A DNA stretch of 64,000 bases from VRUE01 sp963716245 (lineage in GTDB: Bacteria; Actinomycetota; Thermoleophilia; Solirubrobacterales; 70-9). The notes beneath the pieces are model-generated. The model made no database searches, had not been told where the DNA came from, and saw nothing but the letters and a program-made list of their open reading frames with translations. The stretch lies in NCBI GenBank assembly GCA_963716245.1, contig OY970300.1:806001-870000 (forward strand), written 5' to 3'. The position numbers and the translations under genes are program-made. Shown piece by piece: positions 25,597-33,295 of the stretch (the stretch's first letter is position 1; each line of letters opens with the position of its first letter).

Positions 25597-26583
25597 ATGC
25601 TGTACCTGCACTGCGGTTGGCCGAGGACCAGCACGACCACGCTCCAGGGGGCGCTCTACGAGCACAGGGATGGGCTCGCCGCCGCTGGAGTGCTGTTCCC
25701 GGAGACTTGGTTGTCGGAGAGAAGCCCTACCCATAACGGGCTCGCGAAGGTCTTGAAGGGAGTCGACGAGGAGGGCGGGCCGCTCGACGACTTCCGGCGC
25801 TTCCTCGCCTCGAATGCCGATCGGCACCTGATCCTCTCCGCCGAGTTCATCACCACCTGGGTGCTGGACGGCGACAGGCACGACCCCTTGCTCCGGATGC
25901 TGGCGGTGGCTCGGGAGATAACGCCGACGCGGTGCATCTGGACCCTGCGTCGTTTCGACGACGGGCTTCGCTCGCTCTACCTACGGCGGCTCGGGCTCGG
26001 CTACGACCTGCCTCCCGCCGCCATGTACTTCGCCAGGATCAGGAACCTGCACCCCTTTTTCGCCGGGATGCGTCGGATCGAGGAGTCGCTCGACGGTGAG
26101 GTCTCATACATCAGGTACCGATCCTCCGGCGCACACAACCTCGATCTGCTGGACGCCTTCGACATACCGGTCGAGGCTCGCGCTCCGATCGAACGGCGCC
26201 TCGTCGACGGCCCCCGTCTCAACGCCAGCATCACCCACAAACAGGCCTGTGTGCTGCTCCACGTCGATGCGGTCGAGGCGAGGGCGGGCACCGAGCTCGA
26301 TCGCGAAGCGGTGCACGAGGCGTTCCACCTCGAGGAATTCCAGTTCGAGGACGATTGGCGCTGCGACCTCGTCGACGGCGCCGCGCGGCAGGCGCTGCAC
26401 GAGCACGCCCTCGAAGCGGCGCAGACGCAGGGCTTTGCTCCCTACGGCGACTTCTTCTCCCACTCCGAGCCCGCCGCGCCGGCTTCGGTGCGGATCGATC
26501 CGGACGAACTGACCGACGGCGACCTCGAGCGGCTGGCCGCTCGATTCGGTCGCGCCCGCGTCGACGCGGGCGCGTCGGTCTAG
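25597..26583 (+). CDS. Sulfotransferase-like protein with atypical P-loop (328 aa)
   Basis: The N-terminus YLHCGWPRTSTTTLQGAL aligns with the PKTGSTSIQ loops of the array at 128-5531, but Lys is Arg and Gly is Ser in the loop (PRTSTTT). THNGLAKVL, LILSAEF and WTLRRFDDGLRSLYLRRLG are similar to the wider family; the last corresponds to the 3'-phosphate region. Divergent from the GT at 24806 with 44 bases between starts. It may be an active variant or a protein that has lost PAPS binding; sequence alone cannot decide. Confidence 0.6.
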   Translation: MLYLHCGWPRTSTTTLQGALYEHRDGLAAAGVLFPETWLSERSPTHNGLAKVLKGVDEEGGPLDDFRRFLASNADRHLILSAEFITTWVLDGDRHDPLLRMLAVAREITPTRCIWTLRRFDDGLRSLYLRRLGLGYDLPPAAMYFARIRNLHPFFAGMRRIEESLDGEVSYIRYRSSGAHNLDLLDAFDIPVEARAPIERRLVDGPRLNASITHKQACVLLHVDAVEARAGTELDREAVHEAFHLEEFQFEDDWRCDLVDGAARQALHEHALEAAQTQGFAPYGDFFSHSEPAAPASVRIDPDELTDGDLERLAARFGRARVDAGASV

Positions 26584-26609
26584 CGAGCCGCGACGTCGCG
26601 GGCTGAGGG

Positions 26610-27440
26610 CTACTCCGCCCGCTCGGCCAGCTCGCTGGTCAGGCGCTCGATGCGATGCCGCGCGACGATCGCTCCGACGGTGGCCCGGGTGGCGATTTCC
26701 GCCAGCTTCCTGGTCTGTTCGAACAGGAACTCCGGCGAGAGCAATCGCTCCCACTGCTCCTCGAGCGGGGGCACGGCGTCGAGCAGATCGCGCGAGGCAA
26801 GCACGCCGATTCCCGCCTCGCCGTGGACCATCCTCAGCTCTAGTGGCAGGCTCGACTCCCGGATGAAGTCCTCGACCGCGGTGAGGACGCCGTTGCGCTC
26901 GCCCCCTTCCTCGATCGCGTTCGCGAGGTGGCCGTTGGCCCCCCCACCGGACTCGTCGAGCAGTCGCTCACCCCACTTGAGGCCGCGTCGCGCCCATGGC
27001 TTGCGCCACTGCTCGGGGATCGCATCCGGGTCGTAGTACATGTCGCGACGGGCGTAGGGCCACTCGACGTCGTGAAGCATCGCGAGCGGAAAAGGGCGCT
27101 GAGCCGAGGCCGCGCTGCGCTGCAATCTGGTCAGCTCGCCGTGAACCGTGAACCAGTTGTGGTCGCCGTCGATCAGCACGGCCGCGGGCGCTTCGATCTG
27201 CTCGAGCACGGTGTGGCTGCGGGCCCGATGGAAGCGGAAGCTCACGCCGAACCGCCGCTCCAGCTCTTCGACAGGGAACCGCGGCTCCGGGTCGATCGCG
27301 TGCACGACGAGTCCGCGTTCGGCCGCCAGCTCGGCGAGCTTGAGCGTCGTCTCTCCCGCGGCGGAGCCGATCTCGACCACCGGCCCGCGATCGAGCGCGC
27401 GGAGGAGTGGCTCGATCACGCTGTCCCAGTGCGGCAGCAC
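26610..27440 (-). CDS. SAM-dependent methyltransferase (276 aa)
   Basis: PVVEIGSAAGETTLKLAEL (about 20-38) is motif I, VHAIDPEPRFP the acidic strand, and AVLIDGDHNWFTVHGEL the Methyltransf_24-type motif; MLHDVEWPYARRDMYYDP follows. The last 60 residues are helical and basic/acidic. Monocistronic between two convergent/divergent neighbours. Likely a sugar O-methyltransferase; target unknown. Confidence 0.7.
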   Translation of the reverse strand: MLPHWDSVIEPLLRALDRGPVVEIGSAAGETTLKLAELAAERGLVVHAIDPEPRFPVEELERRFGVSFRFHRARSHTVLEQIEAPAAVLIDGDHNWFTVHGELTRLQRSAASAQRPFPLAMLHDVEWPYARRDMYYDPDAIPEQWRKPWARRGLKWGERLLDESGGGANGHLANAIEEGGERNGVLTAVEDFIRESSLPLELRMVHGEAGIGVLASRDLLDAVPPLEEQWERLLSPEFLFEQTRKLAEIATRATVGAIVARHRIERLTSELAERAE

Positions 27441-27493
27441 TCGCCCACCATAGTCGCGGATAGCATCGCGCCCTCTGACGTGGGTCTATCGGT

Positions 27494-28297
27494 ATGAAAA
27501 CGCGCCTGCCGATCGTTCATTACTGGGACAGCGGCGAGCCGCCCGGCTACCTCGCGCGAGGGTTGGCCTCGTTCCGCGAGCTCAACCCGGAGATGGAACA
27601 AGCTCTCTTCAGCGAGCGCACGGCGGCCGAGCTGATCGAGGAGCACTTCGGGCCACGGCAGGTCGCGGCATTCGCCTCGTGTGCCGTCCCGACGATGCAG
27701 TCCGATTACTTTCGCTATTGCGCCGTGTACGCGGCGGGCGGTATCTACGCCGACGTCGGCTTCCACTGCCGTGCTCCCCTGCGTTCCCTGTTGCCGGACG
27801 TGGGGGGGAGGCTGTTCAGGCGGGGATACCTGCTCAGCGGGTTCTTCCTCTTTGGCGCGCCCGGCCATCCGCTGCCTCGCCTGGTCGTCGACGTGGCGAC
27901 CGCCAACATCGAGCGTCGGGCCTCCGAGCTGGTTCAGCTAGTCACCGGACCCTGGATCCTCTCCAGCCTCTCTCTGCTGCTCCGCCTCGGCCGACGGCCC
28001 GCCTTCCGGCAGACCGTCGCCGAGCGCGGTCTCGATCGGCTGCGCGAGCCGTTTTCACGGGAGGCGGCGAGGCTGGCGCCGACCGCCGTCGCGCGGAGGG
28101 CCATACCCGCCATGGTGGAGCCCTTGTTCGAGGCGGTCGGTGACTACGCCAGGGTCGCCGAGGCCTTCGAGGCGGTGCGCATCACCCCCTACGCGATGGC
28201 CCGGGACTGGATAGCGGAGCCCGACTCTCCGCTGCCCTACAAAGAGGGCGAGCGGTACTGGATCAACTGGCAGCGGGAGCGCTCGATCTTCCGCTGA
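27494..28297 (+). CDS. DXD-family glycosyltransferase paralogue lacking the second Asp (267 aa)
   Basis: It keeps the family frame (LPIVHYWDSGEPPGYLARG, AVPTMQSDYFRYCAVYAAGG, C-terminal YWINWQRERSIFR), but the metal motif reads IYADVGFHC where paralogues have YVDADFxC: the second Asp is Gly. It also has a 20-residue insertion around position 175-195. Loss of this Asp normally impairs metal/nucleotide-sugar binding, so it may be inactive or use another mechanism. The 3' end overlaps the convergent hydrolase gene by 35 bases. Confidence 0.7.
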   Translation: MKTRLPIVHYWDSGEPPGYLARGLASFRELNPEMEQALFSERTAAELIEEHFGPRQVAAFASCAVPTMQSDYFRYCAVYAAGGIYADVGFHCRAPLRSLLPDVGGRLFRRGYLLSGFFLFGAPGHPLPRLVVDVATANIERRASELVQLVTGPWILSSLSLLLRLGRRPAFRQTVAERGLDRLREPFSREAARLAPTAVARRAIPAMVEPLFEAVGDYARVAEAFEAVRITPYAMARDWIAEPDSPLPYKEGERYWINWQRERSIFR

Positions 28298-29111
28298 GCG
28301 CCGCCTCGATCCGCTCGCGCATGCGGGCGAGGACCAGCTCCTGCACCTCCGGGTGGGTGACCGGGTGGACGATCATGCCGGGCACGACCTCCACCTCGAG
28401 GGACTCGCCCTCCGCTCCGAGGCGCTGCTTCAGCTCGACCGCCTTCTGGCTGTCGCCCTCGCCGATCAGGATCCAGAGCGGTCCCCTGCCCATCGCGGCC
28501 CGGGCGCTGTCGAGGAAGCTCTCCTCAAGCGGGCTCTCGTCGGTGACGGCTTCCACCTCGCCGACGGTCTCGCGGTGCGCCGCCATGTCGCTGCTGCCCT
28601 GGTCGAACAGCTCGCCGGCGCGCGGCAGGGATCGCCTCCGCGCCACCTGCTTGTCGGGTCGGTGACCGGGAGGGACGTTCCAGAGGTAGGGGACGACGAG
28701 GAAGGACCCCTTCGCATCAGGGCTCTCGGCGGCGAAGTCCATCGCCACCCGGCCGCCGTGGCAGGAGCCGGCGACGAGCAGGTCCTCGAAGTCGACCCGC
28801 TCGCGGAACCAGGGGGCGAGCTCGTGCGTTATCGCCAGGTCGGTGTTGCGGCGCCAGCCGATCTCGCGCGGCACGTGCTCGCCGACGACCGTGCTGTCGC
28901 CCTCCGACGCGGCGTCGAAGCGCAGCACGGCGATGCCGCGTTCGGCGAGGTCTCGTGCCAGGCGCGTCCAGCAGGCGTTGACTCCGGCCCGGCAGGGAGC
29001 GCCGCCGCCCTGCATCAGCAGCAGGCCGGCCCGCGCCGGACCGTCGGGCACGCTGACGATCGTGCCGACCGGCCCGAAGGCCGTCGGCACGATCGCCGGC
29101 CGGTCGATCAT
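28263..29111 (-). CDS. Alpha/beta hydrolase, dienelactone-hydrolase-like, of the acyl cassette (282 aa)
   Basis: VAGSCHGGRVAMDF (about 103-116) is a nucleophile elbow with Cys in the nucleophile place (GxCxG), as in dienelactone hydrolases. PLWILIGEGDSQ supplies the acid strand and VVPGMIVHPVTHPE the late His region. ATGA overlap with the ligase stop (29108-29111). With the ACP and ligase it recalls the hydrolases annotated as exosortase A system-associated. Predicted to act on an acyl thioester or ester; substrate unknown. Confidence 0.65.
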   Translation of the reverse strand: MIDRPAIVPTAFGPVGTIVSVPDGPARAGLLLMQGGGAPCRAGVNACWTRLARDLAERGIAVLRFDAASEGDSTVVGEHVPREIGWRRNTDLAITHELAPWFRERVDFEDLLVAGSCHGGRVAMDFAAESPDAKGSFLVVPYLWNVPPGHRPDKQVARRRSLPRAGELFDQGSSDMAAHRETVGEVEAVTDESPLEESFLDSARAAMGRGPLWILIGEGDSQKAVELKQRLGAEGESLEVEVVPGMIVHPVTHPEVQELVLARMRERIEAALSGRSSAPAAS

Positions 29112-30748
29112 CGCGCGGCGGCGCCGACCGGCGTCAGCGCCCCTTCGGCGTAGGCGCCGCGCATCGCGGCCCGGCGCAGCTTGCCGCTCGTCGTCTTCTC
29201 GATCGTCCCCCGCGCCAGCACGAGCACCTCGCCCGGGGCGACCCCGATCGCGTTCGCGACACTCCTGCGCACGGCGCGTCGGAGCTCCTGTGGGTCGGCG
29301 TCGCCGGCCGGCTCGACCAGGAGCACCAGGTCGTCGCTGTCGGGCCTGGCAAAGGCGACGCAGCGGCCGGGACGGACTCCCTCGACCCGGCCCGCGGCCC
29401 ACTCGAAGTCCTCCGGGTAGTAGTTCTGGCCGGTCATGATCACGATGTCCTTTGCCCTGCCGGTCACGTAGAGCTCTCCGTCGGCCAGGTACCCCATGTC
29501 GCCGGTCCGCATCCAGCCGCCCGGCAGGAACGGGTCCGGCGCGTCCTCCCCGAGGTATCCGCTCATCAGCGAGGGCCCGCGGACGAGGATCTCGCCGATG
29601 CCGCGCTCGGGCAGGGCGTCGCCGCCCTCGCCGGCGATGCGCACGTCCATGACTGGCGCTCCGCAGGAGACCATTTCCCGGGCGGGGCCGGCATCGGCGG
29701 GCGCCGCGACGCCGGACTCGGCCAGCTGGTCGAGCGAGATCCGGTCGATCTTCATGCCGCCGCCGAAGGGCGAGTAGGAGACGCCGAGCACCGTCTCGGC
29801 CATCCCGTAGGTGGAGCCCAGCGCCTCGGGCGGCAGGGCGAAGTCGCGCACACCCGTCTCGGTCATGCGCTGGACCACGGCCGGGTCGACCCCCTCGGCG
29901 GCGAAGTGGGCGACGAGCAGGGAGCTGAGGTCGAGGCGCTCGCCGCGCCGCTCGGCGGCCCGGATCGCGGCGCCGAACGCAGACGACGGTCCGAGAGTTC
30001 CCAGCGCGCGCGTCCTGTCCAGCAGGCGCAGCCACTCGGCCGGGTCGCGGGCGAAGATCTCCGTCGGCAGCACCTCGATCGGCGAGCGCGAGCGGGTCGA
30101 GAGCAGGACGCTGACGACGAGGCCGAGGTCGTGGAAGAAGGGCGCCCAGCTGACGGTCGACCCGATCGGGTGACCCGCGTAGTAGTGCTCGTAGATGAAG
30201 GTCAGCTGCGCGGTCATCGCCCGGTGCGGCAGGACCACGCCTTTGGGGGCGGCGGTGCTGCCCGAGGTGAACTGGATCACAGCGGTGCTCTCCGGGGCGG
30301 GCGGCGGCGGCTCCTCGCCGCTCTGCTCGCCGGACTCCTCCCAGGCGACCGTGACGTCCCTGGGCAGCAGGGGGGCGAGCTGTGGGTCCGCGATCACCAG
30401 CCGGCATCCGGCCGCGGCGACGAAGTTGCGCAACTGCTCGGCGTAGGCCTCGGGATCGCGGATCCGCAACGGGATCTGCATCGGCGCGACGACCGCGCCG
30501 GCGCGCCAGATCGCATGCGCCCAGACCAGCCACTCGGGACGGTTGGGGCCGAGCAGGCCGATCGTGTCGCCGGGCTCGACGCCGCGTGCGGTCAGCCGCC
30601 GGGCGGCCTGAAGCGCGCGCTCGGCGAGCTCCGCGACGTGGACTGCGACCAGTCCGTCCTCGAGATGGAAGCGGAACTCGACCGTGCCTTCCTCGGCGGC
30701 GACGGCGAGGGCGTCGGGGATCGTCGCTGGTGCGCTCACCGCCTCCAT
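29108..30748 (-). CDS. Acyl-AMP ligase (fatty acyl-AMP/acyl-CoA ligase family, 546 aa)
   Basis: ANL superfamily enzyme: FTSGSTAAPKGVVLPH is the phosphate-binding motif, STYGMAE the A5 motif, WMRTGDMGYL the A7 aspartate and RAKDIVIMTGQNYYPED the hinge; TIEKTTSGKLRR carries the catalytic lysine. It would adenylate a carboxylic acid and load it on the adjacent acyl carrier protein. ATG 30748 is one base after the ACP stop (TGAGATG); the longer reading to 30901 runs through the ACP gene and is rejected. Resembles FAAL and exosortase-A-associated ligases. Confidence 0.82.
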   Translation of the reverse strand: MEAVSAPATIPDALAVAAEEGTVEFRFHLEDGLVAVHVAELAERALQAARRLTARGVEPGDTIGLLGPNRPEWLVWAHAIWRAGAVVAPMQIPLRIRDPEAYAEQLRNFVAAAGCRLVIADPQLAPLLPRDVTVAWEESGEQSGEEPPPPAPESTAVIQFTSGSTAAPKGVVLPHRAMTAQLTFIYEHYYAGHPIGSTVSWAPFFHDLGLVVSVLLSTRSRSPIEVLPTEIFARDPAEWLRLLDRTRALGTLGPSSAFGAAIRAAERRGERLDLSSLLVAHFAAEGVDPAVVQRMTETGVRDFALPPEALGSTYGMAETVLGVSYSPFGGGMKIDRISLDQLAESGVAAPADAGPAREMVSCGAPVMDVRIAGEGGDALPERGIGEILVRGPSLMSGYLGEDAPDPFLPGGWMRTGDMGYLADGELYVTGRAKDIVIMTGQNYYPEDFEWAAGRVEGVRPGRCVAFARPDSDDLVLLVEPAGDADPQELRRAVRRSVANAIGVAPGEVLVLARGTIEKTTSGKLRRAAMRGAYAEGALTPVGAAAR

Positions 30749-30749
30749 C

Positions 30750-30995
30750 TCAGCATTTCGACTGCACGAGGGTGGCCAGCGCGGGGACGCTCTCGAAGTT
30801 CTCCTCGACGATCTCCTCGTCGTCGAGCTCGGCGCCCCAGAGCTCGAACACGTACTCGACCAGCTGCTCGATCCCGAGCGAGTCGACCTCGCCCGCGGCA
30901 AGCGGATCGTCGCCGCCGTACGGCGCCTCCAGCAGCTCCTCGGAGATGAAGCGCCTCAGCGCCGCTTCGATCTCGCCGCGGTCCGGCGCCGTCAT
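30750..30995 (-). CDS. Acyl carrier protein (81 aa)
   Basis: Typical four-helix ACP length with GEVDSLGIEQLVEYVFE; the Ser of DSL (about residue 39) is the phosphopantetheine site. Acidic throughout. Followed after one base by the acyl-AMP ligase, so the two are almost certainly partners: ligase activates an acid and transfers it to this ACP. The P450 gene ends 43 bases upstream on the same strand. Confidence 0.85.
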   Translation of the reverse strand: MTAPDRGEIEAALRRFISEELLEAPYGGDDPLAAGEVDSLGIEQLVEYVFELWGAELDDEEIVEENFESVPALATLVQSKC

Positions 30996-31038
30996 CGGCA
31001 GGAGCGTACAAGGCCGCGTTTCGGGGCGCGTCGGGAGC

Positions 31039-32253
31039 TCATCGGGAACCGATCGGGTCGAAGACGAGCGTCCCTCCCCTGGACGGAACCATCGCGTTTC
31101 CGTGGCGAGGCATCGCCTCGGGCTCCTCGTCGATCGCCCTCGGCGTCATCCGCGCCAGCATCGAGGCGAGGAAGATGCGCATCTCGAGCAGCGCAAAGTT
31201 GCTGCCGATGCAGCGACGGACGCCCCCGCCGAAGGGGATCCAGGTATAGGTGCCGGGCGGTGTCGCGAGAAACCGCTCGGGCCGAAACGACATCGGATCG
31301 GGATAGACGTCCGGCCGGTGATGGACGAGGAGCGGACACGGCGCGAGCACCGTGCCGGGCGCAATCGAGCGGTCTCCCAGCTCGAACGGTTCCCTGACCA
31401 GCCTGGCGAAGATCGGGACTGCGGGCCGCATGCGAAGCGTCTCTTGGACCACCGCCGCCACGTACTCCCCCTCGCCCCCTTCCGCCGCCTCAGCCGTCGC
31501 CCTCTCCAGCGCCTCCGGGGCACGCGCGAGGCATCCGAGCGCCCAGGCGAGCGTGTTTGCAGTGGTGCCGGTAGCACCCACGATCAGGCCCAACAGTTCG
31601 TCGCGCACGTCCGAGTCCGCGAGGGCCGAGCCGTTCTGGTAGCGGGCGGCGAGGAGATCGCCGAGGATGTCGCCGCGCGCCTCCCGCTGCGCTTCTGCCC
31701 GGCGCCTGGTCACCTCCTCGCCGATCAGGTCCTTGGCGCGCGCGATCGCCGTCACCGAAGCCGGCACGTCGCCGTCCCCGGTAGTCGCGACCAGCAACGG
31801 GGCCGGCAGGAGGTCGCGCAGTTCGCCACCGGCACCGTCGCCGCAGCTCCCGAATACGGCCTCGAGCGCGACGTCCAGCGCGAGGGCGCGCAGTCGCGGC
31901 AGGGATTCGAGCTGCTCGCCCGTCGGCCAATCCTCGAGGTGACTGTCGGCGAGGGGCCGCATCGCCGCCGCGTAGCTCTCGAGGCGGTCGCCGTGCAGGG
32001 AGGGCAGCAGCAGCCGCCGGTGGTCGATGTGCTGCTGCCCGTCGAGCAGGAGCAGCGAGCGCTCACCGAGCAGCCAGCCGAGCCGCTGGTGATTGCATGC
32101 GCCTGCATCGAGCACTCCCGGCGGGGCCGTGAAAATCTGCTTGATCAGCTCCGGGTCGCTCACCACCACGGACGGCGTCCCCCTCAACGGCCGAACGGTG
32201 AACACATCGCCGTGGCGGTCTTGCATCTTCTGCAGGTGGGTGAGGCGGTCCAT
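31039..32253 (-). CDS. Cytochrome P450 (404 aa)
   Basis: Heme loop FGGGVRRCIGSNFALLE with the proximal Cys, ExxR helix QETLRMRP, and a PERF segment. The I-helix reads GLIVGATGTTANTLAW: the usual acidic residue before Thr-Thr (AGHETT in the second P450 at 34176) is Gly. The start is placed at ATG 32253. Upstream, the P450 frame has poor third-position GC, whereas another frame holds a high-GC3 ORF ending in TGATG at this ATG. The protein lacks the usual proline-rich N-terminal lead. Part of the acyl-cassette operon; substrate may be an ACP-bound acyl chain. Confidence 0.8.
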   Translation of the reverse strand: MDRLTHLQKMQDRHGDVFTVRPLRGTPSVVVSDPELIKQIFTAPPGVLDAGACNHQRLGWLLGERSLLLLDGQQHIDHRRLLLPSLHGDRLESYAAAMRPLADSHLEDWPTGEQLESLPRLRALALDVALEAVFGSCGDGAGGELRDLLPAPLLVATTGDGDVPASVTAIARAKDLIGEEVTRRRAEAQREARGDILGDLLAARYQNGSALADSDVRDELLGLIVGATGTTANTLAWALGCLARAPEALERATAEAAEGGEGEYVAAVVQETLRMRPAVPIFARLVREPFELGDRSIAPGTVLAPCPLLVHHRPDVYPDPMSFRPERFLATPPGTYTWIPFGGGVRRCIGSNFALLEMRIFLASMLARMTPRAIDEEPEAMPRHGNAMVPSRGGTLVFDPIGSR

Positions 32254-32399
32254 CAGCTCAGCCTCGCCAATAGGTCGTCCATGACGAGGCGCGCGTATTC
32301 GAGGTTCATGTGCGAGATGTGGAAAAAGCGATCCGGACGCTCCTCGGGCGGCAAGCACCATCGGAAGAGCTGAGAGCTTCCGAGGAAGCAAACTCTCAC
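32253..32399 (-). CDS. Small ORF translationally coupled to the P450 (48 aa, unknown)
   Basis: GTG 32399 to TGA 32255-32253; the stop overlaps the P450 ATG (TGATG). The product begins MRVCFLGSSQLFRW, continues with a PPEERPD segment and ends MDDLLARLS. Third codon positions are mostly G/C here, while the overlapping P450-frame extension is not, so this frame is the coding one. No family recognised. It could be a real small protein or the remnant of a larger gene whose fusion removed the P450 N-terminus. Confidence 0.5.
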   Translation of the reverse strand: MRVCFLGSSQLFRWCLPPEERPDRFFHISHMNLEYARLVMDDLLARLS

Positions 32400-32436
32400 G
32401 GTGTCACCACGGATCGCACGGTAACAACGCTTTTAT

Positions 32437-33249
32437 TTACTGAGCATTATTTTCGCCTTGTCGCAGCCAGTCGCTGACTGCTCTGCCGAGCTCCGGTTTC
32501 TGCCGAGCGCCGAACCGCCAGGTGCCGGGAACGGTGACGTCGTCGAAGCGCTCCGGGATCAGCTCGCTTCGCGGTGGCTCCTCGTAGCGGACCACCGCCC
32601 CCGCTCCCTCGAAGCCGGCCAGCGCGTCAGCGACCGCGGCGTCGATGGCGGGCGCCTGGTCGAGGATGCGACTGGGGAGCGGATATCCATACGCGTTGTC
32701 GGCTCGCGCCGGCACCCGCACCGCGGCCCGCCTGGCGCTGCGCTCCAGTCGCGAGAAGTAGGGAGAGGCCTGGAGGTTCGGCTGGATCAGCAGCAGCCGG
32801 TCGATCGCCGCCCGGCGGGCGGCCAGGACCGCGACCGAGGCGCCGAACATCAGCCCCGCGAGGGTCCAGCGCGTCCCCGGAACCCGCTGCCGCGCTTCAC
32901 CGACGGCGTCCACGGTGGCGTCGACCAGTGAGTCGATCGAGGTATCGGCGATGTCGCCGTGGCTGTCGCCGAAGCCGGGGTAGTGGAAGACCAGCCCTGC
33001 GCCACCGCGGCGCGCGGTCTTCAGCGCGATCCCGTGGATCATCGCGTCGGACTGGTTGCCCTCGAAGCCCCACGAGTTGCAGATCGCGACACCGCCGGTG
33101 GGGGCCGGGGACGGCGCCGAGTAGATCGAGCCGTAGAGCCGCTCCCCTCCGGACTCGAAGAAGAACACGTCGCGACGGAGGTCGTCCCCCACCCACGTCC
33201 CGGTGTCGCCCCAGCGATCGTCGCTTCCCATCGACCAGCGGTTGATCAT
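32437..33249 (-). CDS. Alpha/beta hydrolase, exosortase-A-hydrolase-like (270 aa)
   Basis: VAICNSWGFEGNQSDAM, VFHYPGFGDSHGD, then TLAGLMFGASVAVLAARRAA where a nucleophile elbow is expected, and LLLIQPNLQASPYFSRLER. The elbow lacks Ser or Cys (G-L-M-F-G). The pattern, including the QP...F..L segment, resembles hydrolases annotated as exosortase A system-associated (from memory; a profile search would decide). First gene of the minus-strand cassette leading to the P450, ACP, ligase and second hydrolase. ATG 33249 used; ATG 33231 possible. Confidence 0.6.
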   Translation of the reverse strand: MINRWSMGSDDRWGDTGTWVGDDLRRDVFFFESGGERLYGSIYSAPSPAPTGGVAICNSWGFEGNQSDAMIHGIALKTARRGGAGLVFHYPGFGDSHGDIADTSIDSLVDATVDAVGEARQRVPGTRWTLAGLMFGASVAVLAARRAAIDRLLLIQPNLQASPYFSRLERSARRAAVRVPARADNAYGYPLPSRILDQAPAIDAAVADALAGFEGAGAVVRYEEPPRSELIPERFDDVTVPGTWRFGARQKPELGRAVSDWLRQGENNAQ

Positions 33250-33295
33250 AGTCTGGGGTCGTCATGGGTACGCGCGGGGGCGGGAAGAGAACCTG

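Noticed and set aside
32254..32391. N-terminal extension of the P450 to 32391
   Set aside because: Codon third positions are GC-poor in that frame and GC-rich in the overlapping small ORF, whose stop overlaps the ATG at 32253.
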